A stretch of 54,327 nucleotides of DNA from an uncultured Clostridia bacterium (lineage in GTDB: Bacteria; Bacillota; Clostridia; Christensenellales; Borkfalkiaceae): assembly GCA_934247855.1 (NCBI GenBank), contig CAKQKA010000001.1, positions 1-54,327 of the forward strand, given 5' to 3'. Of the stretch, positions 1 through 8,728 are shown piece after piece. Both the position numbers and the translations under genes were made by a program. A model generated the notes under the pieces. The model saw only the letters and a list, made by a program, of their open reading frames with translations, was not told the DNA's origin and did no database searches. Position 1 is the stretch's first letter; every line of letters begins with the position of its first letter.

Positions 1-96
1 CTATAAATTGCGGTGTTTTTTAGTTCTTGCGGGCAATAGGTCTATCAATTTTTAACAAATCTATTGTAAATCTTCAGTAAACAACGTGCGAGATAA

Positions 97-125
97 TTGC
101 AAAACGCGCGCGATTGTGTTAAAAT
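97..125 (+). promoter_or_regulatory. Sigma-A type promoter for cysS
   Basis: A -35 TTGCAA (97-102) and -10 TAAAAT (120-125) are separated by 17 bp, with a TG one base upstream of the -10 (extended -10). The spacer sequence is almost the same as that of the promoter at 33196-33224 and resembles the dnaE promoter at 13582-13610. Confidence 0.6.
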
Positions 126-190
126 AACTTACTGTTATTAAAGTAATTTATGGGGTAGTCTGCGCTTTTTTCGAAAGTTGCGGTCAGCCT

Positions 191-240
191 TGTAAAAAAA
201 GATTCTGAATGATCCTGTAAAAAAAGATTCTGAAGGAGCT
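191..240 (+). repeat. 25-bp tandem duplication before cysS
   Basis: Two adjacent 25-bp units (191-215 and 216-240) begin with TGTAAAAAAAGATTCTGAA and differ only near their ends. They lie in the leader between the promoter and the cysS ribosome binding site. No T-box anticodon or antiterminator signature is seen here. Similar tandem pairs occur before the genes at 26429 and 27802. Confidence 0.8.
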
Positions 241-268
241 TGAAAAGAAAAGAGGTAAAGAGGCCGTT

Positions 269-1663
269 ATGAAATTTTATAATACGCTTACCAGAAAAAA
301 AGAGGAGTTTACAACCGAGGACGGAAGCAACAAGGTTCGCATGTATTCTTGCGGACCTACCGTATACAGCTTTGCGCACATAGGCAACATGCGTACTTAC
401 GTCTTTATGGATTTGCTCCGCCGCGCGCTTAAATACGAGGGGTATAAAGTAAAAGGCGTTATGAACGTTACCGACGTAGGGCATTTGCTTTCCGACGGCG
501 ACGACGGCGAAGACAAAATGCAGAAAGCCGCGCGCGAGCAGAAGAAAAGCCCGTACGAAATTGCGGAGTTTTACGCCGGCGTGTTTTTCGAGGACTTGAA
601 AAAACTCAATATCGGCAAGCCCGAACTTACGCCTAAAGCCACGGATCACATTCAGATTATGATTGATTTCGTTAAGGAATTGGTGGAGAAAGGTTTTGCG
701 TACGAAACAAGCGACGGTATTTATTTCGATATTACCAAGGCGGTGGATTACGGCAAGCTGTCGGGTGCGAAGCTCGACGAGCAGCAGGCGGGCGCGCGCG
801 TCGAAGTCAACGGCGAAAAGCGTCATCCCGCGGATTTTGCCGTGTGGAAAAAAGCACCCAAGGAACACATTATGCAATGGGAAAGTCCGTGGGGAATGGG
901 TTATCCCGGCTGGCACATAGAGTGTTCTGCGATGAGCAAGAAATACCTCGGCGATGTGTTCGATATTCACACCGGAGGCGTGGATCATATCCCCATTCAC
1001 CACGAAAACGAGATTGCGCAAAGCGAGGCTCTTACGGGCAAGATACCCGCAAGGTTCTGGATGCACGGCGAGTTTATGCTTGTCGACGGCGGGAAAATGA
1101 GTAAATCTTTGGGTAATACCTACACGATTTCTCAGCTTGAGGAACGCGGGTACAATCCGATGCATTTCAGATATTTTTGCCTGAACGCGCATTACAGAAA
1201 GAAACTCAACTTTACGTTCGAGGGTATGGACGGCGCAAAGACCGCTTTTGAAAGACTGTGCAAGGCAATCGTTGCGCATAAGAACGGAACGGCTGTTACC
1301 GCTCCCGAGACTATCGCCGATTACGAAAAGCAGTTCGAAGAAGCCGTTGCCGACGATCTCAACGTACCGCAGGCTCTCGGCGTGCTCTGGACTATGCTTA
1401 AACTGCCCGCGAGCAAGGACGTTTACAAGACCGCGCTTAAGTTCGACGAAGTGCTCGGGCTTTCGCTCGATCGTGCGGAGACTTTCCTGCCCGAGGAAAA
1501 GTTCGATATACCCGAAGAAGTTGTTGCGCTTGCCGAAAAAATGCAGGGCGCAAGAGCGGTTAAGGATTACGCTAACGCGGACGCTCTCCGCGGCGAGATA
1601 GATAAACTCGGTTTCTCGGTGCTTAACACCAAGGACGGCTATACGCTTAAACCCAAGAACTAA
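269..1663 (+). CDS. cysS: Cysteinyl-tRNA synthetase
   Basis: This is a class I aminoacyl-tRNA synthetase that charges tRNA-Cys in the cytoplasm. The 464-residue product has the usual family length. It shows Cys28 in the SCGPT segment, the HIGN form of the HIGH motif at 37-40, the zinc-ligand region around Cys219 with following histidines near 244, and KMSKS at 276-280. The start ATG follows an AGAGG-type ribosome binding site. It sits upstream of alaS in the same direction with a gap of 95 bases, so the two synthetases may be co-transcribed. Identification is secure from the motifs. Confidence 0.97.
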   Translation: MKFYNTLTRKKEEFTTEDGSNKVRMYSCGPTVYSFAHIGNMRTYVFMDLLRRALKYEGYKVKGVMNVTDVGHLLSDGDDGEDKMQKAAREQKKSPYEIAEFYAGVFFEDLKKLNIGKPELTPKATDHIQIMIDFVKELVEKGFAYETSDGIYFDITKAVDYGKLSGAKLDEQQAGARVEVNGEKRHPADFAVWKKAPKEHIMQWESPWGMGYPGWHIECSAMSKKYLGDVFDIHTGGVDHIPIHHENEIAQSEALTGKIPARFWMHGEFMLVDGGKMSKSLGNTYTISQLEERGYNPMHFRYFCLNAHYRKKLNFTFEGMDGAKTAFERLCKAIVAHKNGTAVTAPETIADYEKQFEEAVADDLNVPQALGVLWTMLKLPASKDVYKTALKFDEVLGLSLDRAETFLPEEKFDIPEEVVALAEKMQGARAVKDYANADALRGEIDKLGFSVLNTKDGYTLKPKN

Positions 1664-1758
1664 AACGCGAGTTTTGCGGCGGGTTAAGGCTGATGGCGAC
1701 TGAAAAGGCTTTCAGCGATTAAATAAAGACTAAATTTACAGAAAAATAGAGGAAGATT

Positions 1759-3558
1759 ATGAAAAAACTTACTTCGGAGCAACTCAGAAGTTTATATCTC
1801 AAGTTTTTTGCCGACAGGGGGCATGTCGTTATACCTTCGGCAAGTCTTATACCGGAAAACGATCCGTCGGTATTGTTCACCACTGCGGGTATGCACCCGT
1901 TAGTGCCTTACCTGCTCGGCGAAAAGCACCCTGCGGGCAAGCGTCTTACAGACGTTCAGAAATGCGTTCGTACCGGCGATATCGACGAGGTGGGCGACGC
2001 GTCGCACTGCACGTTTTTTGAAATGCTCGGCAACTGGTCGCTCGGCGATTATTTTAACGAACAGGCAATCAAATGGAGCTATGAATTTTTGACTTCGCCC
2101 GAATGCCTCGGTATACCTGTAGAAAAACTCGCCGTTACCGTTTTTGCCGGCGACGAGGACGCCCCTCGCGACGAAATGAGCGCTAAAATCTGGGAAGAGT
2201 GCGGAATACTCAAACAAAACATTTTCTTCCTGCCTAAAAAGAATAACTGGTGGATTGCGGGTAAGACCGGACCTTGCGGACCGGATACCGAAATGTTTAT
2301 CATCCGCGATCAGGCGCCGTGTTCCGACCATTGCGATCCTTCGTGCGATTGCGGAAGATACCTGGAAATATGGAACAACGTATTTATGCAGTTCTATCGC
2401 CACGAGGACGGAACATATACAAAACTTGCTCAGCGCAACGTAGATACGGGCATGGGCTTGGAGCGTACGCTTTGCACGCTTAACGGCACGTCCAGCGTTT
2501 ACGATACCGACCTGTTCGACGATGCTAAAGCCGAAATCGAACGCCTTACGGGCAAGAAATACGGCGAAAACGCCGAAGATACCAAAGCGTTCAGAATTAT
2601 TCTCGATCATATCCGTACGGCAACTTTTATGCTCGGCGATCCGAGAGGGGTTGTGCCGTCCAACGTGGATCAGGGCTACATTTTGCGCCGTCTTATCCGC
2701 AGAGCGGTAAGATTTTCCAAGTCGCTCGGGCTTGAAGGCGGAAATCTCCGCAATATAGCTGCGGCGTTCGTCAATAAATATCGGGAGGTTTACCCCGAAC
2801 TTAAGACAAACGAGCAGAAAATTTATACCGAACTCGATAAGGAAGAAGAAAAGTTCGGTAAAGCTCTCGAGGACGGACTTAAAGAGTTCAATAAAGTCGT
2901 TACGCATATTCCGGGTAACGTTATTCCCGGCAAGACGGCGTTCAGACTTTACGATACATACGGCTTCCCGCTCGAAATGACTGTTGAGCTTGCGGGCGAG
3001 CATGGCTTTACCGTCGACGTAGACGGATACCATGCCGCGTTTGCCGAACATCAGAAGAAATCGTCGGCGGGCGCGGAACAAAAGTTTAAAGGCGGTCTTG
3101 CCGATACAAGCGAAACCACCGCAAGGCTGCACACGGCAACTCACCTTATGCATGCCGCATTGCGCAAAGTGCTCGATCCGTCGGTAGGTCAGCGCGGGTC
3201 TAACATCACGCCCGAAAGACTGCGTTTCGACTTTAACTTCGATCGCCCTATGACGCAGGAAGAAATTGCCGAGGTCGAAAGGCTTGTAAACGAAGCGATC
3301 AAAGCCGACGTTCCCGTAGTTATGGAAGAAATGAGCCTCGAGGATGCTAAGAAATCGGGCGCGATCGGTTTGTTTGAAAGCAAGTACGGCGATATGGTAA
3401 AAGTTTATACCATGGGCGAGTTCAGCAAGGAAATTTGCGGCGGTCCGCATGCAAAACGCACGGGCGAACTCGGCACGTTCAAGATTATAAAAGAACAGTC
3501 GTCGTCGAGCGGCGTTAGAAGAATCAAAGCCGTGCTTATTCCCGACGCGCAAAAGTAA
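1759..3558 (+). CDS. alaS: Alanyl-tRNA synthetase, short form without C-Ala domain
   Basis: A class II synthetase that charges tRNA-Ala. The product is 599 residues, against about 870-880 for the common bacterial enzyme. The N-terminal catalytic core and tRNA-recognition region are complete. The editing (SAD-like) domain is present with its metal ligands: His458 and His462 in HxxxH, and Cys560 and His564 in CxxxH. The protein stops just after this domain, so the C-terminal oligomerisation/tRNA-elbow domain (DHHA1/C-Ala) is missing. Downstream DNA carries no continuation in any frame, so this looks like a natural short form rather than a frameshift. The ATG follows an AGAGGAAG-type ribosome binding site. 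Confidence 0.95.
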   Translation: MKKLTSEQLRSLYLKFFADRGHVVIPSASLIPENDPSVLFTTAGMHPLVPYLLGEKHPAGKRLTDVQKCVRTGDIDEVGDASHCTFFEMLGNWSLGDYFNEQAIKWSYEFLTSPECLGIPVEKLAVTVFAGDEDAPRDEMSAKIWEECGILKQNIFFLPKKNNWWIAGKTGPCGPDTEMFIIRDQAPCSDHCDPSCDCGRYLEIWNNVFMQFYRHEDGTYTKLAQRNVDTGMGLERTLCTLNGTSSVYDTDLFDDAKAEIERLTGKKYGENAEDTKAFRIILDHIRTATFMLGDPRGVVPSNVDQGYILRRLIRRAVRFSKSLGLEGGNLRNIAAAFVNKYREVYPELKTNEQKIYTELDKEEEKFGKALEDGLKEFNKVVTHIPGNVIPGKTAFRLYDTYGFPLEMTVELAGEHGFTVDVDGYHAAFAEHQKKSSAGAEQKFKGGLADTSETTARLHTATHLMHAALRKVLDPSVGQRGSNITPERLRFDFNFDRPMTQEEIAEVERLVNEAIKADVPVVMEEMSLEDAKKSGAIGLFESKYGDMVKVYTMGEFSKEICGGPHAKRTGELGTFKIIKEQSSSSGVRRIKAVLIPDAQK

Positions 3559-3689
3559 TTTTTGCGCGTTAAAGATCGGCATTGCGGCGGTTTAATAAAA
3601 CGTATCACGAAAAGCAGCCTGCGGGTGAAATAATAAACCGTGGCGAAAAAACAAAAATATAAATCGAAATAAAGACAAGAGGTGTCATA

Positions 3690-4160
3690 ATGGCTGAAAA
3701 AATCTTTCTTACCGAAGAAGGCAAGCAGGAACTTGAGAAAAAGTTAGAATACTTAAAAATGGTCAAACGTCCGGAAATTACCGAACGTATCAAAATCGCC
3801 CGTGAATTCGGCGACCTTTCCGAAAACGCCGAATACGACGCCGCCAGAAACGAGCAAGCGCTCATCGAAGGCGAAATCAGCGAGCTGGAAGCCAAACTCA
3901 AAGTTGCCGAAATCATTACCGTCAGTTCGAGAAAGGACGTTGCCAGCGTCGGCGCGACTATCGAATACACCGACCTTACCGACGGCAAGGATTACAAGTT
4001 CGAGATAGTCGGTACGACCGAAGCGGATTTCCGCGCGGGCAGAATATCCAACGAATGCCCCATCGGTAAAGCCGTTATGGGTAAGCGCGTGGGCGAAGAA
4101 TGCATTGTAGAAGCGCCTGCGGGCAATTACGCCATAAGACTCAATAAGGTTTCTTACTGA
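3690..4160 (+). CDS. greA: Transcription elongation factor GreA
   Basis: GreA binds the secondary channel of RNA polymerase and stimulates cleavage of backtracked RNA. The 156-residue product has the N-terminal antiparallel coiled coil, including the segment ending in EFGDLSENAEYDAA that carries the acidic tip residues, followed by the C-terminal FKBP-like domain with a family-typical GKAVMGK segment. The ATG follows an AGAGGTG ribosome binding site. The next gene starts 10 bases after its stop, suggesting co-transcription. Confidence 0.96.
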   Translation: MAEKIFLTEEGKQELEKKLEYLKMVKRPEITERIKIAREFGDLSENAEYDAARNEQALIEGEISELEAKLKVAEIITVSSRKDVASVGATIEYTDLTDGKDYKFEIVGTTEADFRAGRISNECPIGKAVMGKRVGEECIVEAPAGNYAIRLNKVSY

Positions 4161-4170
4161 CAATCGATAA

Positions 4171-5193
4171 ATGGATAACAAAATTACAAAAAGCAGGTTA
4201 GCAAACCTCTTATCGTACGATTGGGTTAAAATTTGCGCTATCATCGTTGCGGTGTGTTTCGTTTGGGTGCTTGCGTATACTATCGGCGCACCGCGTGCGT
4301 CGGTGGGGCAGGTTTTCGGCTTGCTTACATATGCGCCCGATTTCGAGGTGGCTAAGTCCGGTAAGGCGTTGCTCGGCGAAGCTGAAACTCACGGTGCTTT
4401 TTCGTACGATATTCTCGATTTCAACATGCGCGATATGCCGAAAAACTATTATTCTACGCTGATGATGGCGGCGGATTCGGTGCAGGAGGGCGACGTTTTT
4501 ATTACCTCCGATTTTGCCGAAACGATAGAAAAGAACGAGTCTCCTTTGCGTACTTTTATCGACGGTTATTACGGAAGAGTATATAACATCGATTTGCTTA
4601 TTTCGGACGCGAAAGAGTATGCGCGCAAGAACGGAATTATCGAGAACGCCGACGGAACTTACGGTTGCGATAGAGCTGTAACCGATAGTTTGTTCTCGTC
4701 CAGAATGGAAAAAGATCCGCGTTTCCGCGATAAAAATTCGAAAAAATATGCCGAAGGGCAGAAAAACGAGTACGAAAGGATTATTGCCGTGTGGAATAAT
4801 GCCTGCAAGGCGGAAAAATTGCTCAAAGAGCATCCCGAGCTTCGCTTAAACTATCGTCCGTTTACGCAAATGGTTAATTCCATTGGCGAGGAAGAACGCG
4901 AAAAGAGCGAGTATTATCAGAAGTGGCTCGAGCAAAAAGAGGGTACTTACGCTATCAATCTCGGTAAACTTACGGGCGGTACAAGTAATATTACCGACCT
5001 GTATGCCCGCACGATTACACCCGATGACGGCGAGCCCTATCTTTCGGCGGACGGAGTTGCGCTTTGCGTGTTCGATTACGCTGCATTTCAACCGCATTTG
5101 CAGTACGAAACATTGGGGTATATCGTTTATATGGCGGAAACTTACAGTAATTTTCTTGCGGTGCAGCCTGAAAATCTCGTTGTTAATAAATAA
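4171..5193 (+). CDS. Membrane-anchored protein of unknown function
   Basis: The product is 340 residues. I do not recognise a named family. Residues about 20-40 form one hydrophobic helix, so the protein is probably anchored in the membrane with the rest outside the cell. The remainder is soluble, mixed and rich in charged residues, with no cysteine cluster or catalytic motif that I can name. No clear ribosome binding site precedes the ATG; translation may be coupled to greA, whose stop is 10 bases upstream. The decarboxylase gene begins 8 bases downstream, which suggests one operon. Confidence 0.75.
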   Translation: MDNKITKSRLANLLSYDWVKICAIIVAVCFVWVLAYTIGAPRASVGQVFGLLTYAPDFEVAKSGKALLGEAETHGAFSYDILDFNMRDMPKNYYSTLMMAADSVQEGDVFITSDFAETIEKNESPLRTFIDGYYGRVYNIDLLISDAKEYARKNGIIENADGTYGCDRAVTDSLFSSRMEKDPRFRDKNSKKYAEGQKNEYERIIAVWNNACKAEKLLKEHPELRLNYRPFTQMVNSIGEEEREKSEYYQKWLEQKEGTYAINLGKLTGGTSNITDLYARTITPDDGEPYLSADGVALCVFDYAAFQPHLQYETLGYIVYMAETYSNFLAVQPENLVVNK

Positions 5194-5201
5194 TATATAA
5201 T

Positions 5202-6557
5202 ATGGAAAGGCAAAAAAGGCTGAAAAGGCATATTTTTTCTATGCTCGAAGAATACGCCGGAAAAAATGCCGAACGGTATCACATGCCCGGGCATAAGGGC
5301 AAAGGTTGCGGCGTTTTGTCGGGCGTTTATCCTTACGATATAACCGAACTTTCTTTTTCAGATAACCTCGCAAACCCTTGCGGGGTGATTCTTAAAGCGG
5401 AAAACGATATCGCGTCGCTTATCGGCGCAAAAAGATGCCGCATTTTAACGGGCGGTTCTACGCTCGGCGTTTTGGTTTCCGTGTATGCGGCGAAAGCGTA
5501 TTATCGCGGCGAAAGGACAAAGCTTATTATTTGCAAAAGTTCGCACAAAAGCGTGTATAATGCATTGGCTTTGCTTGATATAGAACCCGTGTTTTTGCCC
5601 GAAAAAATCGTTGACGGCTTGCCTTGTTTGAATACGGAAAAACTTGCCGAACTATGCGATAACGGTGTTATAGGCGCACTTTTTACATATCCCGACTATT
5701 TCGGGCGGTGTTTGAATTTAAGCGGAATTCGCAAGATATTAAAAGAAAAGAATTGTTTACTTTTGCTTGATGGCGCGCACGGCGCGCATCTTGCGTTTAC
5801 CGATGCCGAGCGTTACGGCGGTCGTTTTGCCGATATCTGGGTGGACGGCGCGCACAAAACGCTTAAAACTTTAACGCAGGGCGCGTTGCTCGGCGTGAAC
5901 AAAACCGAGCTTATGCCTTACGTCGAGGACGGGTTTTCGATTTTTTCTACGTCAAGCCCCAATTATTTGATAATGGGTTCGGTTGAGGACGGTTATAAAT
6001 CTTTTGCCGAAACGCTTGAAAAAGGCTTTTTTGAATGTAAAAAGGCTATCGAAACTTTTAAAAAAAGGTTAAACGATAGATTTGCCGTTATAAATAACCG
6101 GGATGTTTTAAAGTTATGTGTTGATCTGCGCGGATTTGCGGACGGCGGCGAAATCGGCGAATATCTCGAAAAAAACAACGTTTACGCCGAACTTGCGGCG
6201 GGGCGGTTTTTGATCTTTATGATTGCCCCCGATTTCAATGAAGAAAAGGCGATTCGGCTTGCCGATTTACTGAACGACTACAGGGTGGAAAAGCGCGAAA
6301 CTTTTTCCGATTGTTACGTAGGTGAAAATCCGTTAAAAAGGGTTATGCCGTATACGGCCGCGAAAAAAAGTCGGTATGAGTACGTTGAATTAAGTGATGC
6401 GAATGGGCGTATCAGTGCAGGCGAGGTAGGACTTTTTCCGCCGTGCTATCCGCTTATTGTTGCGGGCGAAATATTCGATAACGAACTTATAGCCCGACTT
6501 TTAAAGGGAAACACGTTCGGAATCGAAGACGGAAAAGTCAAAGTAGTTATTGAATAA
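5202..6557 (+). CDS. Orn/Lys/Arg decarboxylase family PLP enzyme, YaaO type
   Basis: A fold-type I pyridoxal-phosphate enzyme of 451 residues from the short Orn/Lys/Arg decarboxylase group. The N terminus carries the family motif MPGHKGKG. The segment DGAHGAHLAF and the downstream SerAla/Thr-type HKT (in GAHKTLKTLTQ) give the PLP-binding aspartate and Schiff-base lysine region. Like B. subtilis YaaO it is close to holB and yaaT, though tmk and yaaQ are absent. The true substrate cannot be read from the sequence; aminotransferase-like activity is also possible. A ribosome binding site is weak, and coupling to the preceding gene is likely. Confidence 0.88.
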   Translation: MERQKRLKRHIFSMLEEYAGKNAERYHMPGHKGKGCGVLSGVYPYDITELSFSDNLANPCGVILKAENDIASLIGAKRCRILTGGSTLGVLVSVYAAKAYYRGERTKLIICKSSHKSVYNALALLDIEPVFLPEKIVDGLPCLNTEKLAELCDNGVIGALFTYPDYFGRCLNLSGIRKILKEKNCLLLLDGAHGAHLAFTDAERYGGRFADIWVDGAHKTLKTLTQGALLGVNKTELMPYVEDGFSIFSTSSPNYLIMGSVEDGYKSFAETLEKGFFECKKAIETFKKRLNDRFAVINNRDVLKLCVDLRGFADGGEIGEYLEKNNVYAELAAGRFLIFMIAPDFNEEKAIRLADLLNDYRVEKRETFSDCYVGENPLKRVMPYTAAKKSRYEYVELSDANGRISAGEVGLFPPCYPLIVAGEIFDNELIARLLKGNTFGIEDGKVKVVIE

Positions 6558-6623
6558 TTCTTGCGACTTGTTCGCAATATAAAGATTTATCGCGAATTGT
6601 AAATAAGGCGTAAAGGAGGAAAA

Positions 6624-7586
6624 ATGGTTCGGCTGTTTAAAGATACCGTTGCGTATCGCATAGTATCGGGCGATAAAAAAAAGAATTCGCTGTCGCACGC
6701 CTATCTTCTTTTATGTCAGGACGGTGCGGCAATTCCCGAATATTTAAAAATCATTGCAAAAACCATAATCTGTGAGGATAAAAGCGGTTTTTGCGACCAA
6801 TGCAGAAGCTGTAATTTAATCGAACGCAATTTATATACGGACGTAAGCTTTTATCCTAAGGGCGACAGCGGAAAGATTCTCGTTGCCGACGTGGACGAAA
6901 TGGTTGCGCAAACGTTCGTAAAACCGTTCGAGGGCGATAAGCGGGTTTTTGTGTTTTGCGGTGCGGAGAACATGACGCCGCAAGCGCAGAATAAGCTGCT
7001 TAAAACGCTTGAAGAACCGCCGAAGGGCGTTTACGTTATTTTAGGCGCAACCAACGAAAACGCAATTTTGCCCACGGTAAAATCGCGCGTTAAAAAGATA
7101 AGTGTTCCCGATTATTCCGAGAGCGAAATTTTCGATTTTTTAATTCGTAATTATCCCGATAAAGACAAAGAGGAACTCAGACGCGCGGCGAGTTTTGCCG
7201 ATGGTAAGCCGGGGCTTGCGCTGTCTTATGCCGAAAACGGCGCGTCCGACACAGAGGGTTTGGCGTGTTCCATGCTCGAGAACATGCTTAACAGTAAGGA
7301 CGTAATCGATTATTCGGTAAAAATAGATAAGACGAATATAAAAGAATTTTTAATAAGTTTGAAAAAAACTCTTGACCGCGTGATACGTTTTCAAAGCGGC
7401 GGAGATGAAAAAAGCGGGGCTATAAGACGGATATCGCGTATTTACAGTACTGCCGCATGCCTTGCGATAATAAATAAAGTCAACGCTTGCGAACGCGCGC
7501 TTTATTTTAACGGCAACGTAACGATGCTTGCCGATGACATATTGCTTTGCGTTCTGGAGGAAAAATACAGATGGAAAAAATTGTAG
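6624..7586 (+). CDS. holB: DNA polymerase III delta-prime subunit
   Basis: A clamp-loader subunit of 320 residues that helps place the beta sliding clamp on DNA. It shows the AAA+ DnaX-like fold order: an SHAYLL segment near the N terminus, a zinc-type cysteine cluster (FCDQCRSC), the segment AQNKLLKTLEEPP typical of clamp-loader proteins, and a KSRVKKI segment matching the SRC-like region. A strong AAGGAGGA ribosome binding site sits just before the ATG. The end overlaps the start of ricT by 16 bases, as in the conserved holB-yaaT pair. Confidence 0.93.
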   Translation: MVRLFKDTVAYRIVSGDKKKNSLSHAYLLLCQDGAAIPEYLKIIAKTIICEDKSGFCDQCRSCNLIERNLYTDVSFYPKGDSGKILVADVDEMVAQTFVKPFEGDKRVFVFCGAENMTPQAQNKLLKTLEEPPKGVYVILGATNENAILPTVKSRVKKISVPDYSESEIFDFLIRNYPDKDKEELRRAASFADGKPGLALSYAENGASDTEGLACSMLENMLNSKDVIDYSVKIDKTNIKEFLISLKKTLDRVIRFQSGGDEKSGAIRRISRIYSTAACLAIINKVNACERALYFNGNVTMLADDILLCVLEEKYRWKKL

Positions 7587-8458
7587 GCATAAAGTTTAAA
7601 AATACCGCAAAAGTATATTATTTTGCGCCCGGTAACGAAAAGTTTGTCCGCAACGACGGCGTTATAGTCGAAACCGCGCGCGGCGTGGAATACGGCACGG
7701 TGGTAATAGAGCCGAAAGAAGTGGACGATTCCGAAATCGTTCAGCCGTTAAAACCTATTATCCGTAAGGCAACCAAAGCCGATACCGAGCGTTTAAAACG
7801 CAACGAAGATAAAGCGGCGGAAGCGATGCGCGTTTGCGCCGAAAAAATCGAGGCTCACAAGCTCAATATGAAACTTGTCAGCGCTGAATACACGTTTGAC
7901 GGCAGTAAACTGATTTTTAATTTCAGCGCGCCCGGGCGTATAGATTTCCGCGATCTGGTCAAAGATCTGGCGCAGGTTTTCAGAATAAGAATAGAGTTAA
8001 GGCAAATCGGTATCCGCGACGAAACCAGAATGCTCGGCGGGCTTGCCCCGTGCGGCAGACCTTGCTGTTGTTCGAGTTGTATGAGCGATTTCAAGAAAGT
8101 GTCGGTCAAAATGGCAAAAAATCAAGGGTTATCGCTTAACCCGTCAAAGATAAGCGGTTTGTGCGGCAGGCTGATGTGTTGTCTGGCGTACGAAAACGAT
8201 TATTACAAGGACGCTTGCAAAAAGATGCCTAAGGTCGGCGGAGAAGTCACCACTCCCGACGGTAAAGGCGTTGTCGTATCGGTCAACATGCTCAAAATGC
8301 TGGTCAAGGTAAAGTCCGAGCTTAAAGACGGCAGCGTTGAATATAAAGATTACGATGTAAAAGACCTTAAGTTCAAGTGCTGCGGCGGCTGTGCGGACGA
8401 CGGCAAACTTACCAAAGAAGAAATGGAAGCGCTTAAAAATCTTACCGACGAAGACTGA
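7571..8458 (+). CDS. ricT: PSP1-domain protein RicT (YaaT)
   Basis: RicT belongs to the RicAFT complex, which binds iron-sulfur clusters and affects RNase Y activity, sporulation and competence in B. subtilis. The product is 295 residues with the PSP1 C-terminal domain. Conserved cysteines are visible at 161, 165-167 and 170 (GRPCCCSSC) and at 198, 203 and 204 (GRLMCC), with a further CCGGC near the end. I chose the ATG at 7571 because CTGGAGG lies at the right distance; an in-frame ATG at 7547 lacks this. It overlaps holB and is followed by a dispersed repeat and a terminator. Confidence 0.93.
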   Translation: MEKIVGIKFKNTAKVYYFAPGNEKFVRNDGVIVETARGVEYGTVVIEPKEVDDSEIVQPLKPIIRKATKADTERLKRNEDKAAEAMRVCAEKIEAHKLNMKLVSAEYTFDGSKLIFNFSAPGRIDFRDLVKDLAQVFRIRIELRQIGIRDETRMLGGLAPCGRPCCCSSCMSDFKKVSVKMAKNQGLSLNPSKISGLCGRLMCCLAYENDYYKDACKKMPKVGGEVTTPDGKGVVVSVNMLKMLVKVKSELKDGSVEYKDYDVKDLKFKCCGGCADDGKLTKEEMEALKNLTDED

Positions 8459-8475
8459 TTTCTGAGAAAAAATCC

Positions 8476-8495
8476 GCCTATAAGTCGGTTATCGC
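8476..8495 (-). repeat. Dispersed CCTATAGG-core element, copy 1
   Basis: A divergent copy of the dispersed intergenic element (consensus GATAATCGACCTATAG, here on the minus strand), 17 bases after the ricT stop. Confidence 0.75.
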
Positions 8496-8560
8496 ACTAT
8501 TGGCGGTTAAATGACGTCGTTTTTTTGACTTGAATATCGAAGTGAATTATGAATTACGAG

Positions 8561-8589
8561 AGGATAACCTTTAAAGGTTATCCTTTTTA
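8561..8589 (+). terminator. Rho-independent terminator after ricT
   Basis: A perfect 24-nt palindrome (8561-8584, AGGATAACC arm) is followed directly by a run of five T. It closes the decarboxylase-holB-ricT operon and separates it from the sbcDC promoter. Confidence 0.9.
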
Positions 8590-8608
8590 CTCTGTCTTTT
8601 AATATGAA

Positions 8609-8637
8609 TTGACTGCGTCCGCTGCTTATGTTATAAT
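8609..8637 (+). promoter_or_regulatory. Promoter of the sbcDC operon
   Basis: TTGACT (8609-8614) and TATAAT (8632-8637) are 17 bp apart with an extended TG element. The match to the sigma-A consensus is close. The leader to the sbcD ATG is about 85 nt. Confidence 0.8.
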
Positions 8638-8728
8638 AAAAAAGATAGAATTCGCGGTTTACTCTCGCTTTGAACGCGTGAAATATTGCGGGCGACCGCT
8701 TGAATCGAAAAGCCGCCGAGGTAGCATT

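Noticed and set aside
1..268. T-box riboswitch before cysS
   Set aside because: No AGGGTGGNACCGCG-type T-box sequence is seen, nor before alaS. Only a promoter and a tandem duplication are present.
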